Source of the DNA: Plasmopara viticola
Lineage: Eukaryota > Oomycota > Peronosporomycetes > Peronosporales > Peronosporaceae
Reading direction: 5' to 3'
DNA: 64,000 nt
Assembly (NCBI GenBank): GCA_001695595.3
Contig: MBPM02000025.1
Coordinates: 620,001 to 684,000, forward strand
Shown: one piece after another, positions 22,341 through 33,442 of the stretch
Layout: every line of letters begins with the position of its first letter
Numbering within the stretch: position 1 is the stretch's first letter
Notes under the pieces: generated by a model
Seen by the model: the letters and a program-made list of their open reading frames with translations, nothing else
What the model was told of the DNA's origin: nothing
Database searches by the model: none
Translations under genes and position numbers: made by a program

Positions 22341-25223
22341 CGGTTGTTTGCCACCCAAATATAACTCGTAGCCGTGCCAACGCATCTTTTCAAGTAAACA
22401 AACTTGCTAACCCTAGCGTTACCTTAAAGCCGCCATTATGTGGCTTCAGATTTGACCAGAAATGATCAGCTAAGCCGCTTGCCGATAGCAGCCTTCGTAC
22501 GATGTACTAAAACGTCAAAGAATTTGTGTCCAAATGACTTGGCTAGCGTCTAAAAGAACATACGAGATAGAATGGCTAAACGTTAAGATATTCGAATGGT
22601 GTATCTAATTTTAAAAATATGAAGCATCAAGTTGAGACTTCAAAGTGGATCTTGGTATCTAGTTGAACTACAAGTGCAGTCGGAGCCGTCAATAAGAACA
22701 AGGTGCGTCAGCACTGTATCGGACCGCTCAATATCACATTCGGCGCATACACTTGGGATTTTCGATCACTTGCAAACACATCTAATGTTCTCGTACTATT
22801 ATTCAGGCCAGGTGAACACGAAATATTGGTATCGGATCAAACGCAGGCAAGTTAAAAACAATCAGCACAACAGTTGAGCTAAGGTTTTGATTTTGGCTAA
22901 GGAATACCACAACAACTGTCTCAAGGGGCGCAAGTCGAGTGACATACTCGTGTAGCAATACGATACGACTGTACGCTCAAGACTCAGGACCAAGTCGAAC
23001 AGAGCTTAAAGATGTGTAAGCCGAGGTAAATTAGGTGAATACAACTGAATCACTCTTTGTTAAAGTTCGCCAGACAAAAAACACTTGTTGCACCGCTTCA
23101 TGCTTTGATATCGCTCTCTCCTCTTTTTTTAAGAAAAAGGACAAGTACCACAACCACAAGGAATGTACTCCCATTCAACGCCGTCGCCAAGATTCAAAGA
23201 GCATCTTGTATAGTAAAGCAGAGCTTCTTACTTCGAAAACTCTTGGAATTGACATTCCACTGCGACAAAATTGACCTGGCGTCGTAGACGCTTTTGACCA
23301 AGGTGAGCCGTGACTTCAACAAGACTGCACTTTCCGCCACTAATATTACGACCGCTGATGCCACGAGAACGAATGATTTTGAGGTCTCTGAAGACTACTC
23401 CAGACCTAAAGTTCTCACGGGAGCAATATGTTACGGACTATAGGTGGCAGGGCGACAGTCCAGTGGCAGCTGACGACGATCTTTACCGAGCGAGTTTATA
23501 CCAAAGCTGTCGTTCTATTCGTTGTTTAATTTCTCCGATAATGGTTCGAAGTGCGAGTCGTAAAAACGATTCGACACGTAATCATCCTTTGATGCTTTAT
23601 AAAGCTTGAGTATTGCGCGCATACCCGGCACTGAGTGTCCGATATCTTATGCCACCAAACGAGTTAAGTGTCCAAATAAGTACATAAGTGCGGACGAGAA
23701 GATATACTCTTATAGCTACACGAGCCTTCCTGAGGCTGAAGCCCCGATACCATTAGGACTTACACACCCGGTGCGATTGCCTAAAGTCCACTTGCAGATT
23801 TAAAATCAGTAAAGATTTATTTCATTGTGACTGTACCTGCTTGCAAGTGTCGTGTTATACGTCCGTCTTCTAGGGCTCCATGAGATTATATACAAATACG
23901 TTATCAAAGTACGCCTGTCCATATGCCCTCTCGCGCCTAATGAATTGCGCCGCCTTGTAACAGGCGCCTTCGAAAGCTTCCGAGGCATGATTAAGGTTTC
24001 CCAAAGCGTTTTACTATAAACACTGAACGCGGTTAATAAAACGTTACTCTCTTGCATTAAAGGTTGATGTTAATCGTAGACTGAATCGAGTGTACTGAAC
24101 ATTGTGCATTCGCCGTTTTTTGCAGATCATGTTTACCATAAACTGTCGTCTGTCTCCATTCAAGTGATAAGCGTAATAAGTATACATGTCGGTAGATGAC
24201 GGCTATATGCCCTTCTATACAAAATTGGTACAATTGAAATAAGAGTCTGAAGTCTATTTCGTGATTGCTTAAGCTAAACGAAATGTCCACAATAGAGCTT
24301 GCAAAGTAGTTTCCCAGCGGGCGTTCTCACTAAAATTATCTTCACGGTGTCTAGATGACTATTCGATCATGAAATATTGGCTTTTTTAGTCTCGACGCCT
24401 TGGCGTAAGGATCGCACCGGCTGAAAATGGCGGGTAGCACCAAAGCTGACGAATGCGCAGCATACCGGCCCGCAAATCAGAGGTTCACCTCTTCCTCCTC
24501 AGTATTGCCAAGCCCTCGATAGGCTTAAAAAATCTTGCGTGTCATCTCAACTGCCACTCAAAAACAAACTCGGCATTCAACGCCTATTTCATGGTCTCGA
24601 ACAAAAGGTGGGTTGTAGCTGGCGTGCTATGTTGTCCTCGAATACTATTGAGCTTGACTTATATCTGAAAAGCATCCAACCTCGAAGTTACACAGAGTGA
24701 CAGTCGAGAAAGGAGAATTATAGCTTTTTGATGTTCGTTAAGTTGCTATGTGGACTTCTGAACAAAGGTGCAAGCTATCAATCGTGATACATTCTCGACA
24801 GCAAATTCCAAAAAAGTCTATGATTTCATAAACTAATGTCATGAGTTTGGGCACGTACCTAGTGTATCGAACTTATTGGGATTAGAATGTGTAGCCAAAG
24901 CTAAGTAAGTGATTTGAAACGCATTGATTTTATGTGCATATTTTATTTAGATGACTTATGGATAACTGATATCAATAATTTTCTCGCTCTACAACAATTA
25001 AGTCATATATTTGGTATCCATTATTTTGTCTCAAGGGTCTACCTACCCCTAAGTCTTTATTGATTTCTTTTCAAAAATATGTATCCCACTCGCTGATATG
25101 ATTTAGGAAATTTTATAAAGATGGCACTTGCGTGCACTTCAGTAGAACATATAGAGGACGAACAATGTTAAACAGCCATGTAACTTTCTGCCTACTACTA
25201 TCAATGAATAATAAGCAAATTTC
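22341..25223. other. Gene-poor stretch with 3' flank of the kinase gene
   Basis: No supported gene. Several short ORFs between 23.0 and 24.3 kb have no motifs. The last few hundred bases are the 3' flank of the AGC kinase gene. Confidence 0.5.
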
Positions 25224-28098
25224 CTAAATGGTCTGTGATTGAGGCTCTGTCGGAGTGCAAGGTTCAGAACCATTCACTGGACTGCAGGGGCTCATAGGAA
25301 CCAGTGGTGGACTGACAGGGCTGCCCGCGCTCTGTAGACTCTTTGGGGACGCCGACGCAGCTGAGCTAGAAGCTGGAGGGGTATCCGAGCCATTGACATG
25401 GGACGGTGATGCCTTCAGAGATGTCATTGAATTTTTCTTTATCGAGCCGGGAGACAGTGGAATCCCATCGCCATCACCCAACTCCTCCAAGTAGTCTTCC
25501 TCCACAAATTCTTCGTCTTCGTGAATCGTGCCCTGCTTGAAATCACCTGTTCCCTCATCAAAATCCATATCAGCCATTTCTGGCTTCCAGTCGCCAAGTC
25601 CCTGATAAGAAAAGCGGTCAAAGTGCTTTTGCTCAGACGGGGACGAAGGCAACGACACCGGCGAGTCTGGCATAATCTCTTCACGTGCCTCGCGCATCTT
25701 GGCAATCGCGCGGGAGAGATGGCTCTCGTCCGTGACATCCTCCATGCGATGTGGAGGGCGAGGGACTTCCATCTCGCTACGTAAAAGCTTATCCCAGTCA
25801 ATTTCTGTGAAAAACGGATGCTGCTTTATTTCTTCCACACCATCAGGACCGCACCCTAGACGACGCGCTGGGTCTTTTGTAAGCAGCTTCATGATGAGAT
25901 CTTGTGCTTCTGGAGTAAAGCGATCGCTAAATTCAGGTTCCTCCTTCAAAATTTTGTCAAACAAGATGGTAGGAACATTGTGACGGAATGGCGAGTCGCC
26001 TTGTATCATCTCGTACGCCAAGATACCAAGTGCCCACCAGTCGACGGCCTTGCCGTAGCCATCCTTCATAATCAGCTCGGGTGCCAAGTACTCGCACGTA
26101 CCAACAAACGAGCTCGTCCGCTCATTGTCATCCATTTCTTCCTTTGAAAGACCAAAGTCCGTGCACGCTACGTTACCATCCGCGGTGATGACAATGTTCT
26201 CTAATTTCAAATCTCGATACAAAATGTTTGACGCGTGAAGGTGCGCGATAGCAAGAAGAATTTCAGCCAGATAGAAGCGAGCACGTTTGATGCTAAAGCG
26301 ACCACGGCGTCGCAGCACTTGACGGAGTGAACCACCGCTGTAGTACTCCATCACCATGTACAGCTTGTCTTGGTTTTGAAAAGCATACTTTAATTGAACA
26401 ATGTAAGGGTGGTTGGCCTCCTGCAAGATGCGGCGCTCTGCCATCGTCTGCGTGACCAAGTCTTTGTTCATCACCCACTCCTTCTTCAAAACCTTCATTG
26501 CGTACAAGTGACCAGTATCTGCACCGTCCTTCTTCAACACCAAAAGAACCTTACCGCAAGCACCACGACCAATTACAGTCACGAGCTCGAAGTCATTAAC
26601 CGACAGTTTACCAGGCTTGGCCGATCCACTAAAGACACTCTCTTTTTCACCCGTGCGGACAGCACGCGGGCGCGACCAGTGGATAAGTGAAGGTAATGCC
26701 CGGCACGTCAAACAAAGACGCACTTGGCCTTCATGTCGTGTGTTTTCGACGGTCGAGCACTTTTCACAGCATGGGTTCTGACACGTTCGACAATGTCGGC
26801 GCCAACGACGCATATTAAAAACTCCTCTGCACAAGTAACACGCCTTTTCCATGCCGCTGTTGACATTTTTCACGCGAAATCCTGACCATCTTGCTTTGAA
26901 GCTTGCATATACCGAGGCAACCACCGTCTGCAGCAAGTCCACGTCCGACTCTACTCGGCCACCCGAGAGGACAACACAGCCTAGAGGACTCTCTCTTGAC
27001 TTCATGCGCTTCAATGGCTGTACACCCTCTGGTGAGGACAAATACGCAAGACACCACTGCGCAACCATTTTACGCAATGTGTAGGAATCGTCTGACAAAA
27101 TGTGGTGTGTCGACTGCAGAAAAACGACTCCACTAATGTGACGCTGCATCTCCTTCATGTGTGACCGCAAGGCTTCAAGTAAAAGACTCCCACCATCCCG
27201 GTATGCCACAATGAACACGTGTGTAGCTCGAGAAGTCAGTACGTGATTGCGCCAGCCCGTCATAAATCGCTGCACTGCGCTTTTCATCTAGACCATAAAA
27301 AAATAATACTAAAAGCATCAGCTGTGTACCCTTTCAACGTCAACTTTTACAAAAAAAAAACACCCTTACATCAATTTCTCCGGACCGATTCAAACCTTTA
27401 AAAAGGTCATCACATAGAATGATGCCAAGCTTGTCTTCTTTAGCCTTCATTACATATGGCAACATAGACCCCAAACTGCCTCTGAAAATTCCACCACCCT
27501 CGGACCCGGACCGAACACACAGTCGTGCACTCCAAATTCCGGCTGGACTCCCATCACTATCACCGATAAAAACTACAAGCCGGTCGGAGAACAAGGCTGT
27601 TCTTGACTGGAAGACACTGCACTGAATCGTATCATCGTCCTACAATCAAATCAACCCAAACATAAATATGCGCCATAGTATAGCCCGTCACTCCACTTCA
27701 TTGTCACTTACATGAGACGTTGTAACCTCGTGAAGAGTCTCCATGATAGTTTGCAACTTTCCTTGCACGTTCTTGGTGGCTGCTTCAAGCAACCCACCGG
27801 GGGGCGGCAGAGGTGGCTCTGGTGGCTCGACGTACGAGCTTCGAGTGCTCCCTGAAGGCGAAGAACTGCCGTCTGCATCGTTGTCGAGCGGCGTCGAATT
27901 TCGGCGTGAGCGGTCATGTTGGGTGCTTTCTATTTCGTCAATATCTTCGTCGCCCTCGTGCTCCGATCGATCGTCCTCGCATGTGGAGCCGGTGCTTCGG
28001 CTGAAGATACTAAAGTTGGTGGTAAAGCTCAGCCCCACACTCTTGCGTCGCACTGCTTCGCGAATGTTACTCATGGCCGCCACTGGAGACTTCTTCAT
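25224..28098 (-). CDS. AGC-family protein kinase with FYVE-like zinc finger and Arb2-like N-terminal region
   Basis: Three exons, 28098-27712, 27639-27370 and 27287-25224, are separated by GT-AG introns of 72 and 82 bp (donors GTAAGT, GTAAGG), both phase 0, giving 906 aa. Residues 1-129 are Ser-rich and acidic. About 140-350 look like an alpha/beta-hydrolase-like Arb2 region (FSDRLVVFIGD, LGIILCDD, THVFIVAYRDGGSLL). About 367-415 is a FYVE-like finger with CYLC, RRHCRTC and CEKCS; the usual RRHHCR has lost one His. The kinase core spans about 452-715: GRGACGKV, AMKVLKK, YRDLKLEN, DFG and the activation loop TSSFVGTCEYLAPE. An AGC C-tail follows with the hydrophobic motif FDRFSY. An active Ser/Thr kinase on lipid membranes is inferred. 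The start ATG is in the first exon; more upstream sequence cannot be excluded. Confidence 0.9.
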
Positions 28099-28866
28099 GT
28101 TTAAATCAAAGCGTCTGTGTGCACGAGGAAGTAGCTTTTAGAGGTGCAAATGGTCGTCCAGCGATCCCGCGAGTAAGGGATATGGGCTAAGTATTGATCA
28201 GTTTTAAAGACACCGCTTTGCGTCGCTTGCCCTCGTCCTCCGAGTGTAGTGGTCAAGCAGTCGCTTCAAATTACACGCGTCCTTGCAGCTTCGTCTGTGG
28301 GGAGAGGTTGATAACCTCTCATTATGATTTGAAAAATATAAGCAATATACCTAGCCCCTTACTATCAGAGAAATCAGGAGCTAGAAAAAATGATGGGGAT
28401 TGGTGCAATTTTCGAGAATTATTCAGCAGAAAAAAAAACTGCCAAATTACTCATAAGCTTTCTTTTTCCATCTTTTTTCTAGCACAGTAAAGCGAATGGA
28501 TTTGCATGTTCAGAAATGTTAGGTTGCATGTGACTAAAGTGAGGTGTGTTGAAGCTAGATTATAACTGCCAAAGCGGAAGATATTTCAAGTTTTGCTTTG
28601 CAGGTAAAAATTCGTCTTTTACAACCATCACGCCCGCGCGAAAATTATAAATGCCAATTTGCACATAGGCCATACAAAGAGTTAAGCACCGCATCATACG
28701 ATCGATTAGAAACGCAATCAGCTGTTGTAGCTGCATGTAATTTTACGTATGGTACGTAATGCGTAATTCAAAAACTCATTTTTTTCATCCAACCAGCGCT
28801 CACCATTCTATACAGCAGGATCTTAAATGCTATATTACAGGTCCAACGCGGTGGACATTTGGCGCG
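28099..28866. other. Divergent intergenic region between kinase and SF3B2 genes
   Basis: A 768-bp shared upstream region. I see no ORF with support and no clear Inr match. Confidence 0.5.
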
Positions 28867-30932
28867 ATGGGTGCAAGCAGTGGAACGACCAAGAATCAAC
28901 GGCGCCGTTTAAAAAAGCGCGCGCAGAAACAAGCAGAAGCTAATGGCGTTATAATAGAGCTTAAAAAGAACAGTAGTGACGTCACCAAGCCAGTGGACAA
29001 GGCGTCTGTAGCATCCCACTCGGACGTGGAGGTCGAGTACGTGAGCGCCGACCTAAGCAAGGAGCTAGCATTACCTCAGGACGATCCAGTTTATGAAGAA
29101 ATGATGCGAGTATTTGGAAAATTCACGTCCGCTGAAGAGCTTTGCGGCGTAACAGACAATGAGGTACGTCTATTTAAACCTGCAAAATCTTGATATTGCT
29201 TCAATCATGGCAGAATATTGATGAAAATTTATTTCATTTTAGGATAGCAAGGACGATGACAAGAAGGAGGAGGCTGATTTCTTAGAAGGCGACGATCAGG
29301 CAAAAAAGGAGTCGGAGGAAGAGCAGATCCTGTCCAAAAAGGCTCGCAAGAAGAGCAAACAACTGAGTGTAGCCGAGCTGAAGCAGCTCGTGACGTACCC
29401 GGATGTCGTGGAAGCGCACGATGTCACGTCATCTGACCCGAGACTGCTTGTTTTTCTCAAGTCGTACCGCAATACCGTACCAGTACCGCATCACTGGTGT
29501 CACAAACGAAAGTACCTGCAGGGCAAGCGCGGTGTTGAGAAGCCGCCTTTTTCACTGCCCGAATTCATTGCTCAGACTGGTATTGCAGAAGTGAGGGAAT
29601 CTGTTGCGGAGGACGACGAGAAAAAGAGGAACAAACAGCGAGCGAGAGAACGCGTGCAGCCAAAAATGGGGCGTGTGGACATTGATTACCAGGTGTTGCA
29701 CGACGCATTCTTCCGCTTCCAGACCAAGCCTAAGCTTACGCAGCTGGGTGATCTGTACGCTTGCTCTCTGGCAATTAGTTTGCGCATCGCTTTTATGGAA
29801 GATCATTGATTAATGATACTTTTATTCTACTTCTGCAGGTATTATGAAGGGAAGGAGTATGAAGTGAAACTTAAATCAAAGATACCAGGTCAGCTCTCGA
29901 ATGAACTCAAGGCAGCACTTGGTATGGTGGAAGGTGTGCCACCTCCGTGGTTATTGAATGTTCAACGATATGGTCCACCACCAGCGTACCCAAATCTAAA
30001 GATCCCAGGCTTAAATGCGCCCATTCCGGAAGGTGCAAGCTTTGGCTACCATCCTGGTGGTTGGGGCAAACCACCTGTGGACGAAAATGGTTTGCCTTTG
30101 TATGGGGATGTCTTTGGTAAGGCGTCCGAAGCAGAGAATCAGGTAGGATTGCTGCTGGAGCATGGCTGAAGTTTAAGTAACTTACAGGTTTTAATAGGGA
30201 GAAGTAATTAACCGAGAAAGATGGGGGGAGCTTGAAGAGCAAAAAGGTTTGCACACCTTTAGACTAAATCGTGGATTTGTTGGTTGTGATGTATTCCAAC
30301 GCACTTTTGTATGTGCTGATCAAAATGTAGAAGAAGAGGAAGAGCAAGAACGAGATGTTGAAGAGGAAGAAGAATTAATTGATGATACTAGAGAGGGCAC
30401 AAATGGTCTTGACGCAACTGGCTTGGAGACCCCGCTTGTGGACGGCATTTCTAGTATTGCGTCTGGCCTCACTACGCCCGGTGCTGTGGATTTGCGCAAG
30501 GGCCTCCGGTGAGTTTACTAAAAAAAATCTGGCGGATTGCTCCACTAATACGGTGATAAATTCTCATCAAGTAGGGGAACAGAGACACCTGATGCTCCGC
30601 AGCAGCTCTACACGGTGTTGGAGCAGAAGGAGGTGAGATTTATCGCTGGTACTTTTATGAAATTTGTACCCTTTAATGTCAACGCAATGGATTGCGTCTT
30701 GTAGACATCAGTGGGCACGTCACTTTATGGCTCTGGACATGCATACGTTGTCCCTACGGCAGGTGAGGAGCCGAGCGGTACTCGTTCGGAGACCGGTCGA
30801 GTTCGACGTCGCTTTGAAGACGCACCTCCGTCGGAGTCAGCCAATCCCGCGGTAGACGAAGACGAGGTCGCTAAAAAGAAAAAGAAGGCGAAGACTGGCA
30901 AGAGTAAGAAACTTAAGGACTTTAAGTTTTAA
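28867..30932 (+). CDS. SF3B2: Splicing factor 3B subunit 2 (SAP145/Cus1 homologue)
   Basis: Seven exons: 28867-29163, 29243-29754, 29839-30142, 30198-30246, 30331-30508, 30575-30632 and 30705-30932. All introns are GT-AG (79, 84, 55, 84, 66, 72 bp) and the sum is 541 codons. SF3B2 is part of the SF3b complex of the U2 snRNP and helps hold U2 at the branch point. Exon 2 has the DUF382 block (LKQLVTYPDVVEAHDV, RVQPKMGRVDIDYQVLHDAFF), exon 3 the PSP domain (VPPPWLLNVQRYGPPPAYPN, GWGKPPVDENG), and exon 6 ETPDAPQQLYTVLEQKE. The tail is basic. Exon 4/5 is acidic; its intron has no stop and a length divisible by three. The start ATG 28867 (MGASSG) is preferred; an in-frame ATG at 28759 would add 36 residues. 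It is shorter than the human protein and lacks a SAP domain. Confidence 0.93.
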
Positions 30933-31048
30933 GTTTAGGTATCTTACGTGCTTCTGCAGTTCTTAATGGAGAAGTAAAAGTACAACGTACCTGTAAAATC
31001 GACTCGATTTTTACCTTTAAATTGGCAATCAGATACAGTCGAAATAGT

Positions 31049-31504
31049 CTACAACGGTGGAAGTCCCATCGCTTCACGCAGCTCCATGATCTGTCGCCGC
31101 TCCTCTGCTGGTAGCGATTGAATGATTTCAGGTGCCAGATTCTGCACCTGCTCCAATAGCTCCTGCTGCTCCGGGTCCAGTTTTTCCATTAAATCGTTCG
31201 ACACGCCCTAAAGGAATACGACATTTAAGGAATATAGTAAGGGCGTCTCATGTATGCCTTGCGTAACAGCAGATTAGAAGCAACGTACGATGGCATTGAC
31301 AGGAGCAAGAGCCGACGCTGCTCGCTCCTTGATCATCCCGAGTCGGAGCTGCGCCTGAGCCACGGCGCGCGCCAATTCGGGATGGTCTTGTAGCAGCCGT
31401 CGCGTCTCCGCTGGATCGCTTTCATTACATTGCTTGAGCTGGTACACGAGCTCGTACACCTCGGCGTCAGTAAGGTCTTTGACGCTAGTGACTTTAGCTT
31501 CCAT
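31049..31504 (-). CDS. CstF64-like mini protein (hinge and C-terminal domain, no RRM)
   Basis: Two exons, 31504-31289 and 31207-31049, are joined across an 81-bp GT-AG intron (donor GTACGT) in phase 0, giving 124 aa. Residues about 10-58 (VYELVYQLKQCNESDPAETR, HPELARAVAQAQLRLGMI) match the CstF64 hinge that binds CstF77. Residues 80-124 (ELLEQVQNLAPEIIQSLPAE then ERRQIMELREAMGLP) match the CstF64 C-terminal three-helix domain. The N-terminal RRM of CstF64 is absent, and only 65 bp separate this ATG from the divergent PARN-like gene, so there is no room for one. It should act in mRNA 3'-end formation. Plants have a comparable RRM-less protein (ESP1 in Arabidopsis, from memory). Confidence 0.82.
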
Positions 31505-31569
31505 CGTTTTGATGGCAGATACCTTACATTGTGTACAGCCTGTGTAATTTGCAGCCGACCACCCAACGT
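31505..31569. promoter_or_regulatory. Divergent 65-bp promoter region (CstF64-like / PARN-like)
   Basis: Only 65 bp lie between the two divergent start codons, so core promoters and 5' leaders must overlap or lie inside the neighbouring coding sequence. No Inr match was found. Confidence 0.45.
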
Positions 31570-33336
31570 ATGCTGCGTGGGCATAAGTCGTCGCTTCGCT
31601 CGTGTCTCTTGATCCGCTCTCGCCGCATCAGTGTCGTGCCTCTCGAAGCTTCAAAATCATTGCAAGAGATGAACGTGACGCGCCACAACTTTGCCAAGCA
31701 CTTTAGCGAACTACAGAAAGACCTACAGCTGCCCACATGCCGCTTTGTGGCAATTGATACAGAATTTACGGGTCTGTCGCCTAACGAGCACGAGCGCGAG
31801 CAATATTTAGACACACTTGACGAGCGCTATAGTAAAGTCAAGCGTGCTGGCGAAAGCTTCCTTATCACCCAGTTTGGGCTCTCTACCGTGCACGTGGACC
31901 CGCAGGAGCGTATTAAAATTAAGACTTGGAACTTTTACGTCTTCCCGAGACCTTACGGTTCACTGGACGAGCGATTTTTGTGTCAGGCTTCCAGTTTGCA
32001 ATTTTTATCCGAGAATGGCTTTGATTTTAACAAGTTTATCGGAGATGGCATTCCCTTTGTAAATTTATCCAAGACTCCGGTCATGAAGAAGCGATTGCAG
32101 CGGCGTATTGATAGTCTTACCAAGTCAAACAAAAATTTGCATCTATCGGATGACGGCGCGGCGTTTCAAAAGGACTTACAGCAGCAACTTGACCAGTGGA
32201 TCGCTGGAGGGGCCAAGGAAGGTGATAAGCTGCTCGTGCCTACAAAAAACTCATTCTTCTCAATGATCGTGCACGAAACTGTGCGTACCAAATGTACTTC
32301 TCTTTACTCAGAAGCTGCTGACGGTGGCGTCGAGATTTTACACGTCTCCAAGAAGAAAAAAGACGAGCTCATTGCTGCCAAGATACAACAGATGAGGAAT
32401 GAGATGGATGAGGCGATTGGCTTTTCCAAGGTGATCGAGGTGCTCAGTGAAAGCAAGCTGCCGGTTGTTGGTCATAATGCGCTCTTAGACTTCATCTACG
32501 TCTTTCATCAATTTTATCGACCGCTCCCAGAGACGCTTGCGGACTTTAAAACGCAGCTTTTAGAGCTTTTTCCGACGATTTATGACACGAAATACATTGC
32601 TTTGCATTCTCCTCTTGGCGACAGGCTGAAATCCACAAGTCTCTCGTCGCTGTTCGAATACATGCGCTTGAATGTGAAGCCTGAGCCTAAAAGCCTCATT
32701 CCCTGTGACAAGGAATTTGACACGTACCGCAAAGCTCTTAATGGAGAGGCTGGTGACAATAAGAGCATGCTCTGCCACGAAGCGGGTTTCGATGCATTTA
32801 TGACAGCTGTTTGCTTTCTTGGTCTCTTGGCTCACGATGCGAAGGGTGAGGTACTTGAACAGCATAAGTCAAGCTCGTCTCACCTCGAATGGCGACTCAA
32901 AGAGCTGGAGAGCTTTAAAAACCAATTAAATCTGATGAGTTCAGACCAAAGCTTCTTGGACCTTAACAATGCTGACCAGACGATCGACCGCGCCCGCGTA
33001 TACCGCGTGAGCAGCACAACTAAGCGACGAATCCAACATGTGCGCATGGAGGACGTGTTTAGATTGTCAAAAGTTCAACGTATCGTGCGTGAGAATGATC
33101 AAGACGCGTTCGTGGTGCTTACGGCACCTGAAACCGTGAACGACGAAGTAAAGACTAAGCTCGGGTTGACAATCACGACGTACGACGAGCATATCGCTGC
33201 AGAGGCCGAAGTTAATCGTCAGAAGAAGGAAGAGGCCGATCGCAAGCTTTTTCAAAAGATCTCAGCTGTCTGTACTTCACCGTCAGAGGCTAGTCTTAAA
33301 GAAGAGTCAGCATGGACTAAGTGCACCATTTCATAG
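31570..33336 (+). CDS. PARN-like poly(A)-specific ribonuclease (DEDDh, CAF1 superfamily)
   Basis: A 588-aa intronless protein. The DEDD exonuclease core is intact: Asp63 and Glu65 in FVAIDTEFTGL, the Asp of VVGHNALLDFIYVFHQF, and His/Asp in CHEAGFDAFMTAV. Between them lies the family insert with a likely R3H-type segment (SFFSMIVHETVRTKC). PARN enzymes shorten poly(A) tails of mRNAs and small RNAs. The frame is open to a GTG upstream; the first ATG is 31570 and a second is 31669, 4 residues before RHNFAKHF where similarity should begin. The 33 residues between them are rich in R, S and L with no acidic residue until late, like a mitochondrial presequence. It is divergent from the CstF64-like gene. 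The C-terminal 130 residues are basic and charged without a recognised domain. Confidence 0.86.
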   Translation: MLRGHKSSLRSCLLIRSRRISVVPLEASKSLQEMNVTRHNFAKHFSELQKDLQLPTCRFVAIDTEFTGLSPNEHEREQYLDTLDERYSKVKRAGESFLITQFGLSTVHVDPQERIKIKTWNFYVFPRPYGSLDERFLCQASSLQFLSENGFDFNKFIGDGIPFVNLSKTPVMKKRLQRRIDSLTKSNKNLHLSDDGAAFQKDLQQQLDQWIAGGAKEGDKLLVPTKNSFFSMIVHETVRTKCTSLYSEAADGGVEILHVSKKKKDELIAAKIQQMRNEMDEAIGFSKVIEVLSESKLPVVGHNALLDFIYVFHQFYRPLPETLADFKTQLLELFPTIYDTKYIALHSPLGDRLKSTSLSSLFEYMRLNVKPEPKSLIPCDKEFDTYRKALNGEAGDNKSMLCHEAGFDAFMTAVCFLGLLAHDAKGEVLEQHKSSSSHLEWRLKELESFKNQLNLMSSDQSFLDLNNADQTIDRARVYRVSSTTKRRIQHVRMEDVFRLSKVQRIVRENDQDAFVVLTAPETVNDEVKTKLGLTITTYDEHIAAEAEVNRQKKEEADRKLFQKISAVCTSPSEASLKEESAWTKCTIS

Positions 33337-33442
33337 TAGATATCAATTAGTTAATCTAGAGAATGTTTGTCAGACTGACGAATTAGATAGAGAAAGTTGG
33401 GCACATGGACTAAAATTAACACTATTGGAACGTCCGTTTGCC

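Noticed and set aside
23310..23609. Possible RXLR-type effector remnant
   Set aside because: No signal peptide and no clear RXLR-EER arrangement in frame; the ORF starts and stops look random.
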